A stretch of DNA of 64,000 bases from positions 1,323,203 through 1,387,202 of the forward strand of contig MKTY01000020.1 in the NCBI GenBank assembly GCA_001898485.1, written 5' to 3'. Source of the stretch: Sphingobacteriales bacterium 46-32 (GTDB lineage Bacteria > Bacteroidota > Bacteroidia > Chitinophagales > Chitinophagaceae). A model generated the notes under the pieces. The model was not told where the DNA came from. It worked only from the letters and a program-made list of their open reading frames with translations, and made no database searches. Position 1 is the first letter of the stretch, and each line of letters opens with the position of its first letter. A program made the position numbers and the translations under genes. Positions 15,882 to 24,440 of the stretch are shown here, in pieces.

Positions 15882-18728
15882 TCAAAACGCTTTCTTCGGC
15901 TCTTCCGGCATCTTCACATTTTCGGGAAAGAGCAATGCCTTTACCATTTTATCGAGTGGCAGGAATCGCTGGGCGGCTTCCTTCAGATCGTCGGTAGTCA
16001 ATGCACTTACCTTTTGCTCATAATCGAGTATGTTTTCGGGATTAGTGCGATTGATCCAGGCATTTGACAACTGGCTCAGCCAGTAGCCATTGTTTTGCAG
16101 ACCTACTTCATATTGTTTTTTCCAGGTTTCTTTAACCTTATCAAGATCTTTTTGCTCCACGCCTTTCTCCTGCACACTCTTGATGATGGCTACCAGCGAG
16201 TCGGTCAGCTTCTGTACATTTTCCGGTCCGCAGGGTATGTTGGCCACGATCTTGTAATGTACATACGGCCTTTTTTCGATGCTGCCGTACAGGCCACCGC
16301 CATAGATGCCGCTCATTTCTTCGCGCAGCTTTTCGGTAATGCGGATATTGATGGCTTCGAGCAGGGCGGCCAGTTTGAGCCGCGATTCACGGCTATCATC
16401 GGCCTCGCCTTCAAACATCAGGTTGATGAAGCTTTGCGACTCCTTACCTTTTTGTACGGCAATAGTACGTGGCCCCTGTATCATCCGGATGCCATTGTCT
16501 TTAAACGCGTTTTCTTTGGGTGATGAAGGCAATGAGCCCAGGTATTTTTCGAGCAGGGGAGTCACGGTTTTAGGATCGAGTTTGCCCACAAAGGTGAAAT
16601 GCATGCCATAGGCATTGCCAAAGCGTTCTTTGTAAATGTCAAAACTGCGGTCGAGATTTAGCTTGTCAAAATCTTCGGCGCGGGGTACCACATCATTCCA
16701 GGGATTGTTGTTGTAGGCAACACGACCTACGGTGTCGGCAAAATAGGCCTCGGGATCCTGCATGATGAATTTCAGGGATGCCTTTTGTTTGCTCACATAA
16801 GAGTTAAACAGGCTGGCATCCTTGCGGGGAGTAGTCATATAGAGATTGACCAGTTGCAGGAAGGTTTCAAAATCTTTTACGCTGCTGCTGCCTTCGATAC
16901 CTTCTTCGTGATCGTTGATATAGGGAGATACATTCACCGATTTGCCAGCCAGAAATTTCCGCAGATCGGTGGGTGAGAAATTGCCTGCCCCCATCTGCTG
17001 TACCAGCATGGCGGCATATTTGGCATTTTGCTTATCGGCCAGCGGACCATTCTGGAAACCTCCCCAGCGCCAGGCATCCATCAGCACTTCATCGTTTTTA
17101 TAATTCGTTGGCTTGAGGGTAATGGTAACGCCATTGCTGAGTGTGATATCGGTAGTGCCCAGTTTTTCATTGGTGGTGCTGGCTGTAACCTGACCAGGGG
17201 TGGGTGCCTTGGGCAACAGTTCGGTAGCCAGGGCTTTTTCCTGGTAGGGAGTGACCGGCTTGCTGTTGGCGGCAACCAGTCCTTTGAGCAGGCCACTATT
17301 GTCGGGCAGTTTACTTTTTACACTGCTGGGCGCCTGTATCATGGCAAAAGCATTGTTGGTACCCGGCATCTGCGATGCCAGTGCATTGATCTCTTTCAGC
17401 GAAATGCCCGGCAATACCTGCTGCAGAAAACGATAGCGATGCTCTGCACCGGGAATGGCGGAGCCCTGCAGAAAATTGCTGACGTATTGCCAGATCAGGG
17501 TACCGGACTCTGATTTGTCGCGTTCATTGTATGCCCGTTCAGCACCATTGAGCAGGCTGGCTTTGGCCCGGTCCAGCTCAGTTTGCAGGAAGCCGAATTT
17601 GCGTGCACGATTGGTTTCTTCCATCAATGCATCGAGTGCATTTTGTACAGAGCCTTCGCCGAGTACGGCAAAAGAAGAAAAGCTATTGTAGCCGCGGATA
17701 AATTCGGAGTAAGAGGTATTGGCGAAAATGAAAGGAGGATTTTCTTTTTGCGTGAGCTCGGCCAGGCGCTGGCTGATAAGGGAGCTTACCAGTCCCTGTA
17801 CAATGTTTTGGCGATAAGCGGCCCATGTTTTGACAGGTGTGGCCTGTTTGACATAGTTATAGATCTGGATAGTAGTATTGGTGGCTTCATCATCCGTAAT
17901 CACGAGGGCTTCGGGAGCTGTACGTGGCTTGATGGGAATGATAGAAGGGCGGGCGGGAGCACCTGCTGGGTTGGTGAATTTTCCGAAGTGGGCAATGATC
18001 TTTTTCTCAGCATCAGCCGGATCAATATCGCCTACTACCATTACAGCCATCAGGTTGGGACGATACCATTCTGTATAGAACTTTTTCAGTGTTTCATACT
18101 TAAAGGTTTTCAGTACATCGTCGGTACCGATAGGCAGGCGTTGTGCATATTTTGAACCGTTTAGCAGCTTGGGAAAATACTGCCGGCTCATTCGTTCCCA
18201 GGATCCTTTGCTTAGGCGCGACTCTTCGAGGACCACACCCCGTTCTTTCTCTACCTCTTCTTTGTCGAGCAGGTTGTTGAATGCCCAGTCTTCGAGTACC
18301 AGAAATCCTTTGTCAACAATAGTAGGGTCATCGGCCGGAAGGGAAAGTATATAAACGGTTTCATCAAAGCTGGTATAGGCATTGAGGTCGGCGCCAAAGT
18401 CAACACCGGTCTTTTGCAAAAAATCTACCAGTTCGTTTTTAGGAAAATGTTTGCTGCCATTGAATCCCATATGCTCCATAAAGTGAGCGAGGCCGCGTTG
18501 ATTATCATTCTCCAGTACAGAGCCGGCATTGATGGCCAGCCGCAGCTCCACTTTCTTTTCGGGCTTGGGGTTTTTGCGGATATAATAGGTAAGTCCATTG
18601 CTCAGCTTACCCACTTTTACCGAAGGGTCAACAGGTATGGGCGCATTGAGGTTGTATTGCGCCAGTGAAGTGGAAAAAAGAAATCCCGACAGCAGTAGTG
18701 CTGCGAGGAGTTTGGAAAAGGTTTTCAT
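15882..18728 (-). CDS. M16 family (pitrilysin/insulinase-type) zinc metallopeptidase
   Basis: 948 residues, exported (signal peptide about 1-23, TSLAQ). The active-site M16 half has H82-x-x-E85-H86 in HFMEHMGFNG and the distant Glu in KERGVVLEE (about 162), so zinc binding is complete. The second half (about 520-930) is the inactive M16_C partner domain; both halves sit in one chain, like pitrilysin. It probably degrades peptides in the periplasm. It is followed on the same strand by an array-hairpin element and preceded by glutathione peroxidase. Confidence 0.9.
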   Translation of the reverse strand: MKTFSKLLAALLLSGFLFSTSLAQYNLNAPIPVDPSVKVGKLSNGLTYYIRKNPKPEKKVELRLAINAGSVLENDNQRGLAHFMEHMGFNGSKHFPKNELVDFLQKTGVDFGADLNAYTSFDETVYILSLPADDPTIVDKGFLVLEDWAFNNLLDKEEVEKERGVVLEESRLSKGSWERMSRQYFPKLLNGSKYAQRLPIGTDDVLKTFKYETLKKFYTEWYRPNLMAVMVVGDIDPADAEKKIIAHFGKFTNPAGAPARPSIIPIKPRTAPEALVITDDEATNTTIQIYNYVKQATPVKTWAAYRQNIVQGLVSSLISQRLAELTQKENPPFIFANTSYSEFIRGYNSFSSFAVLGEGSVQNALDALMEETNRARKFGFLQTELDRAKASLLNGAERAYNERDKSESGTLIWQYVSNFLQGSAIPGAEHRYRFLQQVLPGISLKEINALASQMPGTNNAFAMIQAPSSVKSKLPDNSGLLKGLVAANSKPVTPYQEKALATELLPKAPTPGQVTASTTNEKLGTTDITLSNGVTITLKPTNYKNDEVLMDAWRWGGFQNGPLADKQNAKYAAMLVQQMGAGNFSPTDLRKFLAGKSVNVSPYINDHEEGIEGSSSVKDFETFLQLVNLYMTTPRKDASLFNSYVSKQKASLKFIMQDPEAYFADTVGRVAYNNNPWNDVVPRAEDFDKLNLDRSFDIYKERFGNAYGMHFTFVGKLDPKTVTPLLEKYLGSLPSSPKENAFKDNGIRMIQGPRTIAVQKGKESQSFINLMFEGEADDSRESRLKLAALLEAINIRITEKLREEMSGIYGGGLYGSIEKRPYVHYKIVANIPCGPENVQKLTDSLVAIIKSVQEKGVEQKDLDKVKETWKKQYEVGLQNNGYWLSQLSNAWINRTNPENILDYEQKVSALTTDDLKEAAQRFLPLDKMVKALLFPENVKMPEEPKKAF

Positions 18729-18757
18729 GACTATATATGGTTAAGGTTAATGGGAGA

Positions 18758-18820
18758 AGGTAGAAGGATGAGGGCGGGGGCTGTTGTTTACTTTTACCTT
18801 CCGCCCTATACCTTCTACCT
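18758..18820. repeat. Array-hairpin element, 7-mer family (AAGGTAG-type)
   Basis: Left arm aggtagaaggatgagggcgg (18758-18777) and right arm ccgccctataccttctacct (18801-18820) pair with two mismatches in 20. The left side can be read as 7-base steps (gggagaa, ggtagaa, ggatgag, ggcgggg). It lies between the M16 gene start and the glutathione peroxidase stop codon. Confidence 0.65.
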
Positions 18821-18838
18821 CTACTATCTATAGTATAA

Positions 18839-19360
18839 CTAGTTTAGATATTTCAACACCTCCTCACTTAGCGGCTTTGTTTTAGGGCTGAATACAGTTA
18901 TGAGCTCTCCTTTTTCGTTGAGGAGGAATTTGGTAAAATTCCAGCTGATGGGGTCTTTAATACCTTTTTTGGCGGCTTCGTCTACCAGGTATTTGAAGAT
19001 TGGCGCTATGTCTTCGCCTTTTACCGATACTTTTTCTGCCATGGGAAATGATACGCCATAGTTCTTTTTACAGAACTCAGCAATTTCGGTATTGCTGCCG
19101 GGCTCCTGCTGGGCAAAGTTGTTGGCAGGGAAGCCAACGATCACCAGCTTATCGCTATGCTCTTTGTATAGTTTTTCCAGCTCTTCATACTGCGGAGTAA
19201 GTCCGCATTTGGAGGCGGTATTTACAACCAGAATTTTTTTGCCTTTAAACTTTGCGAAGTCGATAGTGCCGCCTTCCAGTCCGGGTACCTTAAAAGTATA
19301 GATAGAACCGTCTGTGCTTACAAAAAGCGAGAATAATAAAGTGACGAATAGTGTTTTCAT
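18839..19360 (-). CDS. Glutathione peroxidase family thiol peroxidase, exported
   Basis: 173 residues with a hydrophobic N-terminal signal (about 1-17). The peroxidatic cysteine is C52 in NTASKCGLTPQYEEL, and the family Gln and Trp are in FPANNFAQQEPG and WNFTKFL. It carries Cys, not selenocysteine, and such bacterial enzymes usually take electrons from thioredoxin. It reduces H2O2 or lipid peroxides, here probably outside the cytoplasm. Upstream lies the beta-helix lipoprotein with a 72-base gap. Confidence 0.9.
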   Translation of the reverse strand: MKTLFVTLLFSLFVSTDGSIYTFKVPGLEGGTIDFAKFKGKKILVVNTASKCGLTPQYEELEKLYKEHSDKLVIVGFPANNFAQQEPGSNTEIAEFCKKNYGVSFPMAEKVSVKGEDIAPIFKYLVDEAAKKGIKDPISWNFTKFLLNEKGELITVFSPKTKPLSEEVLKYLN

Positions 19361-19432
19361 ATCTGGTCTATTTAGATGTTAGAAATAAACAGACCCTAAA
19401 GTTAGTGGCTTTTGAGTTTGTGGCGCACTTTC

Positions 19433-20830
19433 TTATTGCCGCTCATAGCAGCCCAGATCGGGCAGTCCCACGGGTCGCAGTTTGCCGTCGAGGTCGATGG
19501 TGAGCGGCGTGCCGGTGCCTGCCTCCAGGGCCGGCGAACTGTATTTGAGCCGGAAGTCATAATAGTGGCGCGGGGCATCAATGCTGTCAAACTGGGGTGG
19601 TTCATTGATCACATTCGTGCTGGTTACGTTGGGCGGTGTAGCCGTTACCTTCCACAATACATGGTCAAAGCTGGCGGAGAAGGCGGCAGCGCCTTTGCGG
19701 TCGGTCAGCACTTCATTTTCCGTAAGTCCGCCTTCGCCCCAAAATATACAATTGCGGAATAAGGCATTGAGGGTAAAATTATTCCCATTTCCATCATTAT
19801 CACTCAGCCATAGCACGGGGTCTTTGTGATTGATATAGGTATTGGAGATACTTACAACGGTGCAATGGGTAAACTGGTAGTTGCCGCCTGCACTGAGTAC
19901 GAGGTTGCGTCCGCAGTTGCTGATGAGGCTGTTTTGCGCATCGATGCGCGCATTGCTGGCTAGTATACCGGCATCATAGGCATTGTCGATAATACATTGC
20001 AGCAGGCTTAGCTGTGTGCCACTGCCGGTATTATTACCCTCAATGGCAATAGCCTGGTAGGTATTGCGGATGACTGCATAGGTCAATACATTGCTGTTGC
20101 TGGTGGCACGGAAATATATACCCGGCCAGGCGGCGGGATAGCGGTTATATGGCGCATCGAGACGGTCGCCGGAAAAATATACGCGATCCACACTGTCGGC
20201 CATACCATTGACCTGCAGAGAGCCATCTACCACAATGGGTGCATCGGCATGCATATAAAGACGGCATCCTTTGTCGAGCGTGAGCGTGGCTCCGGGAGCT
20301 ACATAGAGGTAATCCAGGATTACATAAGGAAGGTCGTTGGTCCATGTTTCGTTGGCATCCACTTCGTGGCCACGTAAGAAATGAGCGTTTTGTCCCCAGG
20401 CTTCCAGCTGTACCCATCGTTCATTGCCATTGTACTGGATGCGGATACTATCCTGTACAATAAAAGGCAACTGTCCGGAGGCGGGGTCTACTTTTACCTG
20501 TACAAATACATAAATACTGTCATTGGCTTCTATCTCGATATTGCTGGCAGCAACACCTGCATCGCCGTCTACATTCATGCGGTAGCTGGAGCTGGTACCG
20601 CCCATGAGCCGCACTTCATTGAGGCGTAGCTTCTGATTATTTTCATTGATGATTTTGAAAGATTGTGTGACCGATCCGGTGCTGGTAAAAAGGGTATCGT
20701 ATTTCAGTGTATCAACGGTAATACTAAGCCTTGCATCGGCACTGGTGATGAAAGAGTCTTTGCGGCAGGCTCCCAGCAGGAGCAGGCATACACCGGCTAT
20801 CAGAAGGCAGAGAGGTTTCATGGGTTTCAA
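19433..20830 (-). CDS. Lipoprotein with right-handed parallel beta-helix
   Basis: 465 residues; lipobox LLLGAC with Cys22. The middle (about 200-340) shows repeated short strands (YAVIRNTYQAIAIEGNNT, LLQCIIDNAYDAGILASNA, SLISNCGRNLVLSAGGNY) typical of a parallel beta-helix. The C-terminus ends DLDGKLRP..DLGCYERQ, the choice-of-anchor-Q pattern of Bacteroidota surface proteins. An N-terminal Ig-like part precedes the helix. It probably binds or processes polysaccharide at the cell surface; no catalytic motif is evident. Confidence 0.8.
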   Translation of the reverse strand: MKPMKPLCLLIAGVCLLLLGACRKDSFITSADARLSITVDTLKYDTLFTSTGSVTQSFKIINENNQKLRLNEVRLMGGTSSSYRMNVDGDAGVAASNIEIEANDSIYVFVQVKVDPASGQLPFIVQDSIRIQYNGNERWVQLEAWGQNAHFLRGHEVDANETWTNDLPYVILDYLYVAPGATLTLDKGCRLYMHADAPIVVDGSLQVNGMADSVDRVYFSGDRLDAPYNRYPAAWPGIYFRATSNSNVLTYAVIRNTYQAIAIEGNNTGSGTQLSLLQCIIDNAYDAGILASNARIDAQNSLISNCGRNLVLSAGGNYQFTHCTVVSISNTYINHKDPVLWLSDNDGNGNNFTLNALFRNCIFWGEGGLTENEVLTDRKGAAAFSASFDHVLWKVTATPPNVTSTNVINEPPQFDSIDAPRHYYDFRLKYSSPALEAGTGTPLTIDLDGKLRPVGLPDLGCYERQ

Positions 20831-20844
20831 AAGTAATCAGAATA

Positions 20845-20993
20845 GTTGACAGTTAATAGATGACAGTTAACAGTTGACAGTGGACCGTGGATAGTGGACA
20901 GCCATTATTGGGTAATTGTTTTAACGGCTAAGTAAGCAGCGCCTTGTTTGATTTTTTCTGTTAACTGTCAACTGTCAACTGTCCACTGTCCAC
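20845..20993. repeat. Array-hairpin element, 7-mer family (GTTGACA), copy 1
   Basis: Left arm of eight contiguous 7-mers (gttgaca, gttaata, gatgaca, gttaaca, gttgaca, gtggacc, gtggata, gtggaca; 20845-20900). Right arm of five 7-mers (tgttaac, tgtcaac, tgtcaac, tgtccac, tgtccac; 20959-20993). The word order mirrors between arms: the TTAAC/TTGAC block and the GTGGAC block occur in matching order for pairing. The right arm shares one base with the comF stop codon; the left arm lies 14 bases upstream of the beta-helix gene start. Confidence 0.88.
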
Positions 20994-21691
20994 TAATTCG
21001 CGTAGCACAAAGCAGCTACACTCAACTTCACTTCAGGTGCCTGTAGCAATACGCTGCCGCAGGCTTCGAGGGTGGCGCCGGTGGTGATCACATCGTCTAC
21101 CAGCAGCAGGTGTTTGCCGGCAACAGGCTGGTGGTTGATGAGTTGAAAATTGCCGGCCATATTTTGCCATCGTTCAATACGTGTTTTATGCGTTTGCGAT
21201 TCGGTATGCCTTGATCGGACTACGATATCGTTGTATACCGGCCAGCCAGTCTCAGCAGCAATACCCTGGCATAATAGTGCTGATTGATTATAACCGCGTG
21301 CCTTTTCGCGCGAAGCGTACAATGGAAGAGGTATGAGTGCATCTGGCTGTATGCGAGGGCTGGTGATTAAAGCTTCTCCCATCAGCCTGCCGGCAAATAA
21401 TCCCCATTCGCGATGTCCTTTATATTTCAGGGCATGCATGAGGCGCTGTATGGCCGATGCGCGGGAGAAATAAAAGTGTGCATAGGCTGCTTCGAGCGGC
21501 AGCCTGCCCCAGAATTTTTTTTCAACCGGATTATCGGCTATGGCAGCAAACCCCGTTTCGGGCAATGCTGCCATACAACGGATACAAACAGGCTGGTGCC
21601 GGGGTAGCCGGTCACTGCCACAGCCGGCACAGCAATGCGGAAAAAACAAATGCAGTATGGCCTCCTTCCACTGTTTCCATTCCCTTCTCAT
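20993..21691 (-). CDS. comF: ComF family phosphoribosyltransferase-like protein
   Basis: 232 residues. An N-terminal zinc-ribbon-like part has CCAGCG and CIRCMAAL cysteine pairs. The C-terminal phosphoribosyltransferase domain has the PRPP-binding loop LLLVDDVITTGATLEACG near residues 195-212. ComF proteins act in the cytoplasm in uptake or processing of transforming DNA. A comEC homologue is present 28 kb away in this window. It is 23 bases from radA on the same strand, so the two may be cotranscribed. Confidence 0.88.
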   Translation of the reverse strand: MRREWKQWKEAILHLFFPHCCAGCGSDRLPRHQPVCIRCMAALPETGFAAIADNPVEKKFWGRLPLEAAYAHFYFSRASAIQRLMHALKYKGHREWGLFAGRLMGEALITSPRIQPDALIPLPLYASREKARGYNQSALLCQGIAAETGWPVYNDIVVRSRHTESQTHKTRIERWQNMAGNFQLINHQPVAGKHLLLVDDVITTGATLEACGSVLLQAPEVKLSVAALCYAN

Positions 21692-21714
21692 ATGGCCGTT
21701 TTTTTAATGATTAC

Positions 21715-23112
21715 CTAAAACAGGTACTTATATACTTCCTCTACATGTCCCAGTGGCACTACTTCTATATTGAATTTGGGAAAAGCTGCAGTACGGCCTC
21801 CCTGCTGACGAAGTCCCTGGTTGTATTTGGAAATAATTATTTTTTCGAATCCGAGTTTTTCTGCCTCTGCAATGCGTTGCTCAATCCGGTTTACGGCGCG
21901 TATCTCGCCGCTAAGGCCTACTTCGCCGGCAAAACACAGCTGATGCGGCAATGCAATATCTGTATAGGAGGAGAGTAGTGCACATAAGACGGCCAGGTCA
22001 ATAGCGGGATCTTCGATCTTGAGGCCGCCGGCAATATTGAGAAACACATCGCGCATCCCAAACTGGAATCCTCCTTTTTTCTCGAGTACGGCCAGCAGCA
22101 GCTGCAAACGCCGCAGATCGAAACCGCTCACCGTTCTTTGCGGAGTGCCGTACGCAGATTGTGTTACCAGCGCCTGCACTTCTATCAGCAACGGACGCAT
22201 GCCTTCGAGTGTGGCTGCAATAGCAATACCACTTAACTGGTCTTCTTTTTGTGTAAGCAGAATCTCGCTGGGATTTAATACGCCGCGCATGCCTGCTTCT
22301 GTCATTTCATAGATACCAAGCTCTGCAGTGCCACCAAACCTGTTTTTGTGTGTGCGTAATATACGGTAGGCATAATGGCGATCGCCTTCAAACTGAAGAA
22401 CGGTATCAACCATATGCTCCAGTATTTTGGGTCCCGCAATGCTGCCATCTTTTGTAATATGGCCAATGAGAAAAACGGGTGTATTGGTTTCTTTGGCAAA
22501 ACGCTGAAACTCTGCCGCACATTCTCTTATCTGCGATACACTGCCCGGAGAAGATTCAATAAAAGGAGTATGCAGCGTTTGAATAGAATCAACAATGACC
22601 AGGTCTGGTTTTAGTTTTTTTATTTCCTGGAAAATAGTCTGTGTAGAGGTTTCGGTAAGCAGGTAAAAGTTTTCATGACTCTGCCGCAACCTGTCTGCCC
22701 GCATCTTTATTTGCTGTTCACTTTCCTCACCACTGATATAGAGTACGCAGATGTCTTTTAATTGCAGGCCTACCTGCAGAAACAATGTTGACTTACCAAT
22801 ACCGGGCTCACCTGCTACCAGCACAATACTGCCTGGTACAATACCACCACCCAGTACACGGTTAAGTTCAGCATCTGCTGTTGTCAAACGTCTTTCTTCA
22901 CCACTTTTTATTTCCGACAGTGTAACCGGTTTGTTGGATCGTTTATCTTCTTTATAATCTTTCCAGCCTTTACTGCTTTTACCCGAAGTATCTTTTTGAA
23001 TCAATTCTTCTACAAGACTGTTCCATTGTCCGCAGGATGGACATTGACCAACCCATTTCACACTTTCATAACCACAATGCTGACAAAAAAATGCTGTTTT
23101 TACTTTACTCAT
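21715..23112 (-). CDS. radA: DNA repair protein RadA
   Basis: 465 residues. C4 zinc finger C10/C13 and C24/C27 (FFCQHCGYES..GQCPSCGQW). Walker A GEPGIGKST (101-109), Walker B LVIVDSIQT (171-179), and the RadA-specific KNRFG (256-260). The C-terminal Lon-protease-like domain (about 290-465) has no catalytic serine-lysine dyad in the family. It is a branch-migration helicase that assists RecA in recombination and natural transformation. Cotranscription with comF is likely. Confidence 0.96.
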   Translation of the reverse strand: MSKVKTAFFCQHCGYESVKWVGQCPSCGQWNSLVEELIQKDTSGKSSKGWKDYKEDKRSNKPVTLSEIKSGEERRLTTADAELNRVLGGGIVPGSIVLVAGEPGIGKSTLFLQVGLQLKDICVLYISGEESEQQIKMRADRLRQSHENFYLLTETSTQTIFQEIKKLKPDLVIVDSIQTLHTPFIESSPGSVSQIRECAAEFQRFAKETNTPVFLIGHITKDGSIAGPKILEHMVDTVLQFEGDRHYAYRILRTHKNRFGGTAELGIYEMTEAGMRGVLNPSEILLTQKEDQLSGIAIAATLEGMRPLLIEVQALVTQSAYGTPQRTVSGFDLRRLQLLLAVLEKKGGFQFGMRDVFLNIAGGLKIEDPAIDLAVLCALLSSYTDIALPHQLCFAGEVGLSGEIRAVNRIEQRIAEAEKLGFEKIIISKYNQGLRQQGGRTAAFPKFNIEVVPLGHVEEVYKYLF

Positions 23113-23600
23113 GCGATAAAGTTAACTGAGAACAGCAGTTGAAAAGATGTAATCAGAAAAATACCAGAAAAGCAGCGTGATCTGATCAAAAAAAATGGAG
23201 AAAAAAACGGATGAAAACGGACCTTAAACGGAGCAAAAAATCCTTCAGTTGAAACAATGTAAAAGGGGCCAATCTTTCGACGGCCCCCGTTACTTACTAA
23301 CCCATTAAATTCTATCGCTAAGTTACAATTCTGGGCAACATTTCAAAATAAAATTTTTGATCTGTGAATAAATTAATTGGCTTTTGAGAGGCGGAAATTG
23401 ATCAATGCGGAATTAACATAATATAAGCATAAATATTTGATATACATACTATTATAAACGTATTTTTAAGATTCTACAATTGACAGTCAATTGTTTTGAT
23501 GTAACTCAGAAAGATGACAAAAAGGCTGAGTTTGAGGCATTAATCTAATTGGTAGATTCTTTGTTATTATTTATCAATTAACCATAAAAAATTAAGTAAG
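23113..23600. other. Long intergenic region between radA and the zinc peptidase
   Basis: A 488-base AT-rich stretch with no protein frame. On the minus strand it holds a promoter-like pair and a terminator-like hairpin (separate entry, 23261-23348). The plus-strand part before 23601 must hold the zinc peptidase promoter; TTTG followed by TAGATTCTTTG (about 23532-23564) is a possible but imperfect match. Confidence 0.5.
23261..23348 (-). promoter_or_regulatory. Promoter plus early terminator-like hairpin in the radA leader; possible short RNA
   Basis: On the minus strand, TTTTG (23344-23348) and TAACTTAG (23318-23325) are 18 bases apart, close to the Bacteroidota promoter pattern TTTG/TAnnTTTG. 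About 30 bases downstream is a GC-rich hairpin, stem ggggcc/ggcccc with an 11-base loop (23265-23287), followed by TTTT. The transcript could end after ~50 bases, or the hairpin could be an attenuator in the radA leader, whose start codon is 150 bases further on. Confidence 0.45.
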
Positions 23601-24296
23601 ATGACAGGTCCTATTATGATTGTTTCGTTGATTTTTCTGGGGATCAGTATGCTTGTTTCCTATGTGTTGAAAAGCCGCTTTACAAAGTACAGCCGGGTGC
23701 CTCTGTCATCTGGTCTGAGTGGCCGGGAAATAGCCGAAAAAATGCTCCGGGAAAATGGGATTTATGATGTGAAAGTGACGTCGGTAGACGGTTTTTTGTC
23801 GGACCACTATAACCCCGCCAATAAAACGGTGAACCTCAGTCCGGATGTATATAATGGTACAAGTGTGGCAGCAGCCGCTGTAGCGGCGCATGAGTGCGGG
23901 CATGCCGTGCAACATGCTCAGGCGTATACCCCTCTTACCCTGCGTAGTAAGCTGGTACCGGCTGTTCAGTTCAGCTCCATGCTGGTTAACTGGGTTTTGC
24001 TCATAGGTATTATTATGGCCTACTCCGGAAATACCACTGTTTTGCTCATCGGTATTATCTTAATGGCTGTAACTGTGCTATTTACGCTTATTACCCTGCC
24101 GGTCGAGTTTGATGCCAGCAACCGGGCCCTGGCCTGGCTGCAGCACACCAATGTGACCAATACAACAGAATACCCCCAGGCCAAAGACGCCCTGAAATGG
24201 GCTGCTACCACTTATGTAGTTGCTGCCCTGGCCGCGGTGGTTACCCTCATACAATATATTATGCTCTTCATGAACATGCAGCGAAGAGACGAATAA
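23601..24296 (+). CDS. Membrane zinc metallopeptidase (YugP/Zn_peptidase_2 family)
   Basis: 231 residues. The N-terminal segment (about 3-23) is transmembrane, and two or three more hydrophobic segments follow after residue 125. The zinc motif is H97-E-C-G-H101 in AAHECGHAVQH. The family pattern at the start of the soluble part (SGREIAEKMLRENGIYDVKV) is typical. Physiological substrates are unknown for this family. It is transcribed alone: a strong terminator follows its stop codon. Confidence 0.9.
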   Translation: MTGPIMIVSLIFLGISMLVSYVLKSRFTKYSRVPLSSGLSGREIAEKMLRENGIYDVKVTSVDGFLSDHYNPANKTVNLSPDVYNGTSVAAAAVAAHECGHAVQHAQAYTPLTLRSKLVPAVQFSSMLVNWVLLIGIIMAYSGNTTVLLIGIILMAVTVLFTLITLPVEFDASNRALAWLQHTNVTNTTEYPQAKDALKWAATTYVVAALAAVVTLIQYIMLFMNMQRRDE

Positions 24297-24317
24297 GATG
24301 CAAATTTGTCATCCTGT

Positions 24318-24347
24318 AAAAAAGGCACTCCCCGGAGTGCCTTTTTT
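24318..24347 (+). terminator. Rho-independent terminator after the zinc peptidase
   Basis: Perfect 14-base arms (aaaaaaggcactcc / ggagtgcctttttt) with a 2-base loop, followed by another T. It separates the peptidase from the susC gene. Confidence 0.9.
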
Positions 24348-24440
24348 TGTGTGAATAAATAATCTCATATGAAGTGGAATTAAATATCATGGCGTTAACA
24401 TAAATTTAACATCATTCTAAATCGCTTAAAGACCACACAC

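Noticed and set aside
20845-20993. CRISPR array
   Set aside because: Repeat words are 7 bases long, contiguous and without spacers between them, and the arms are inverted; no cas gene is near.
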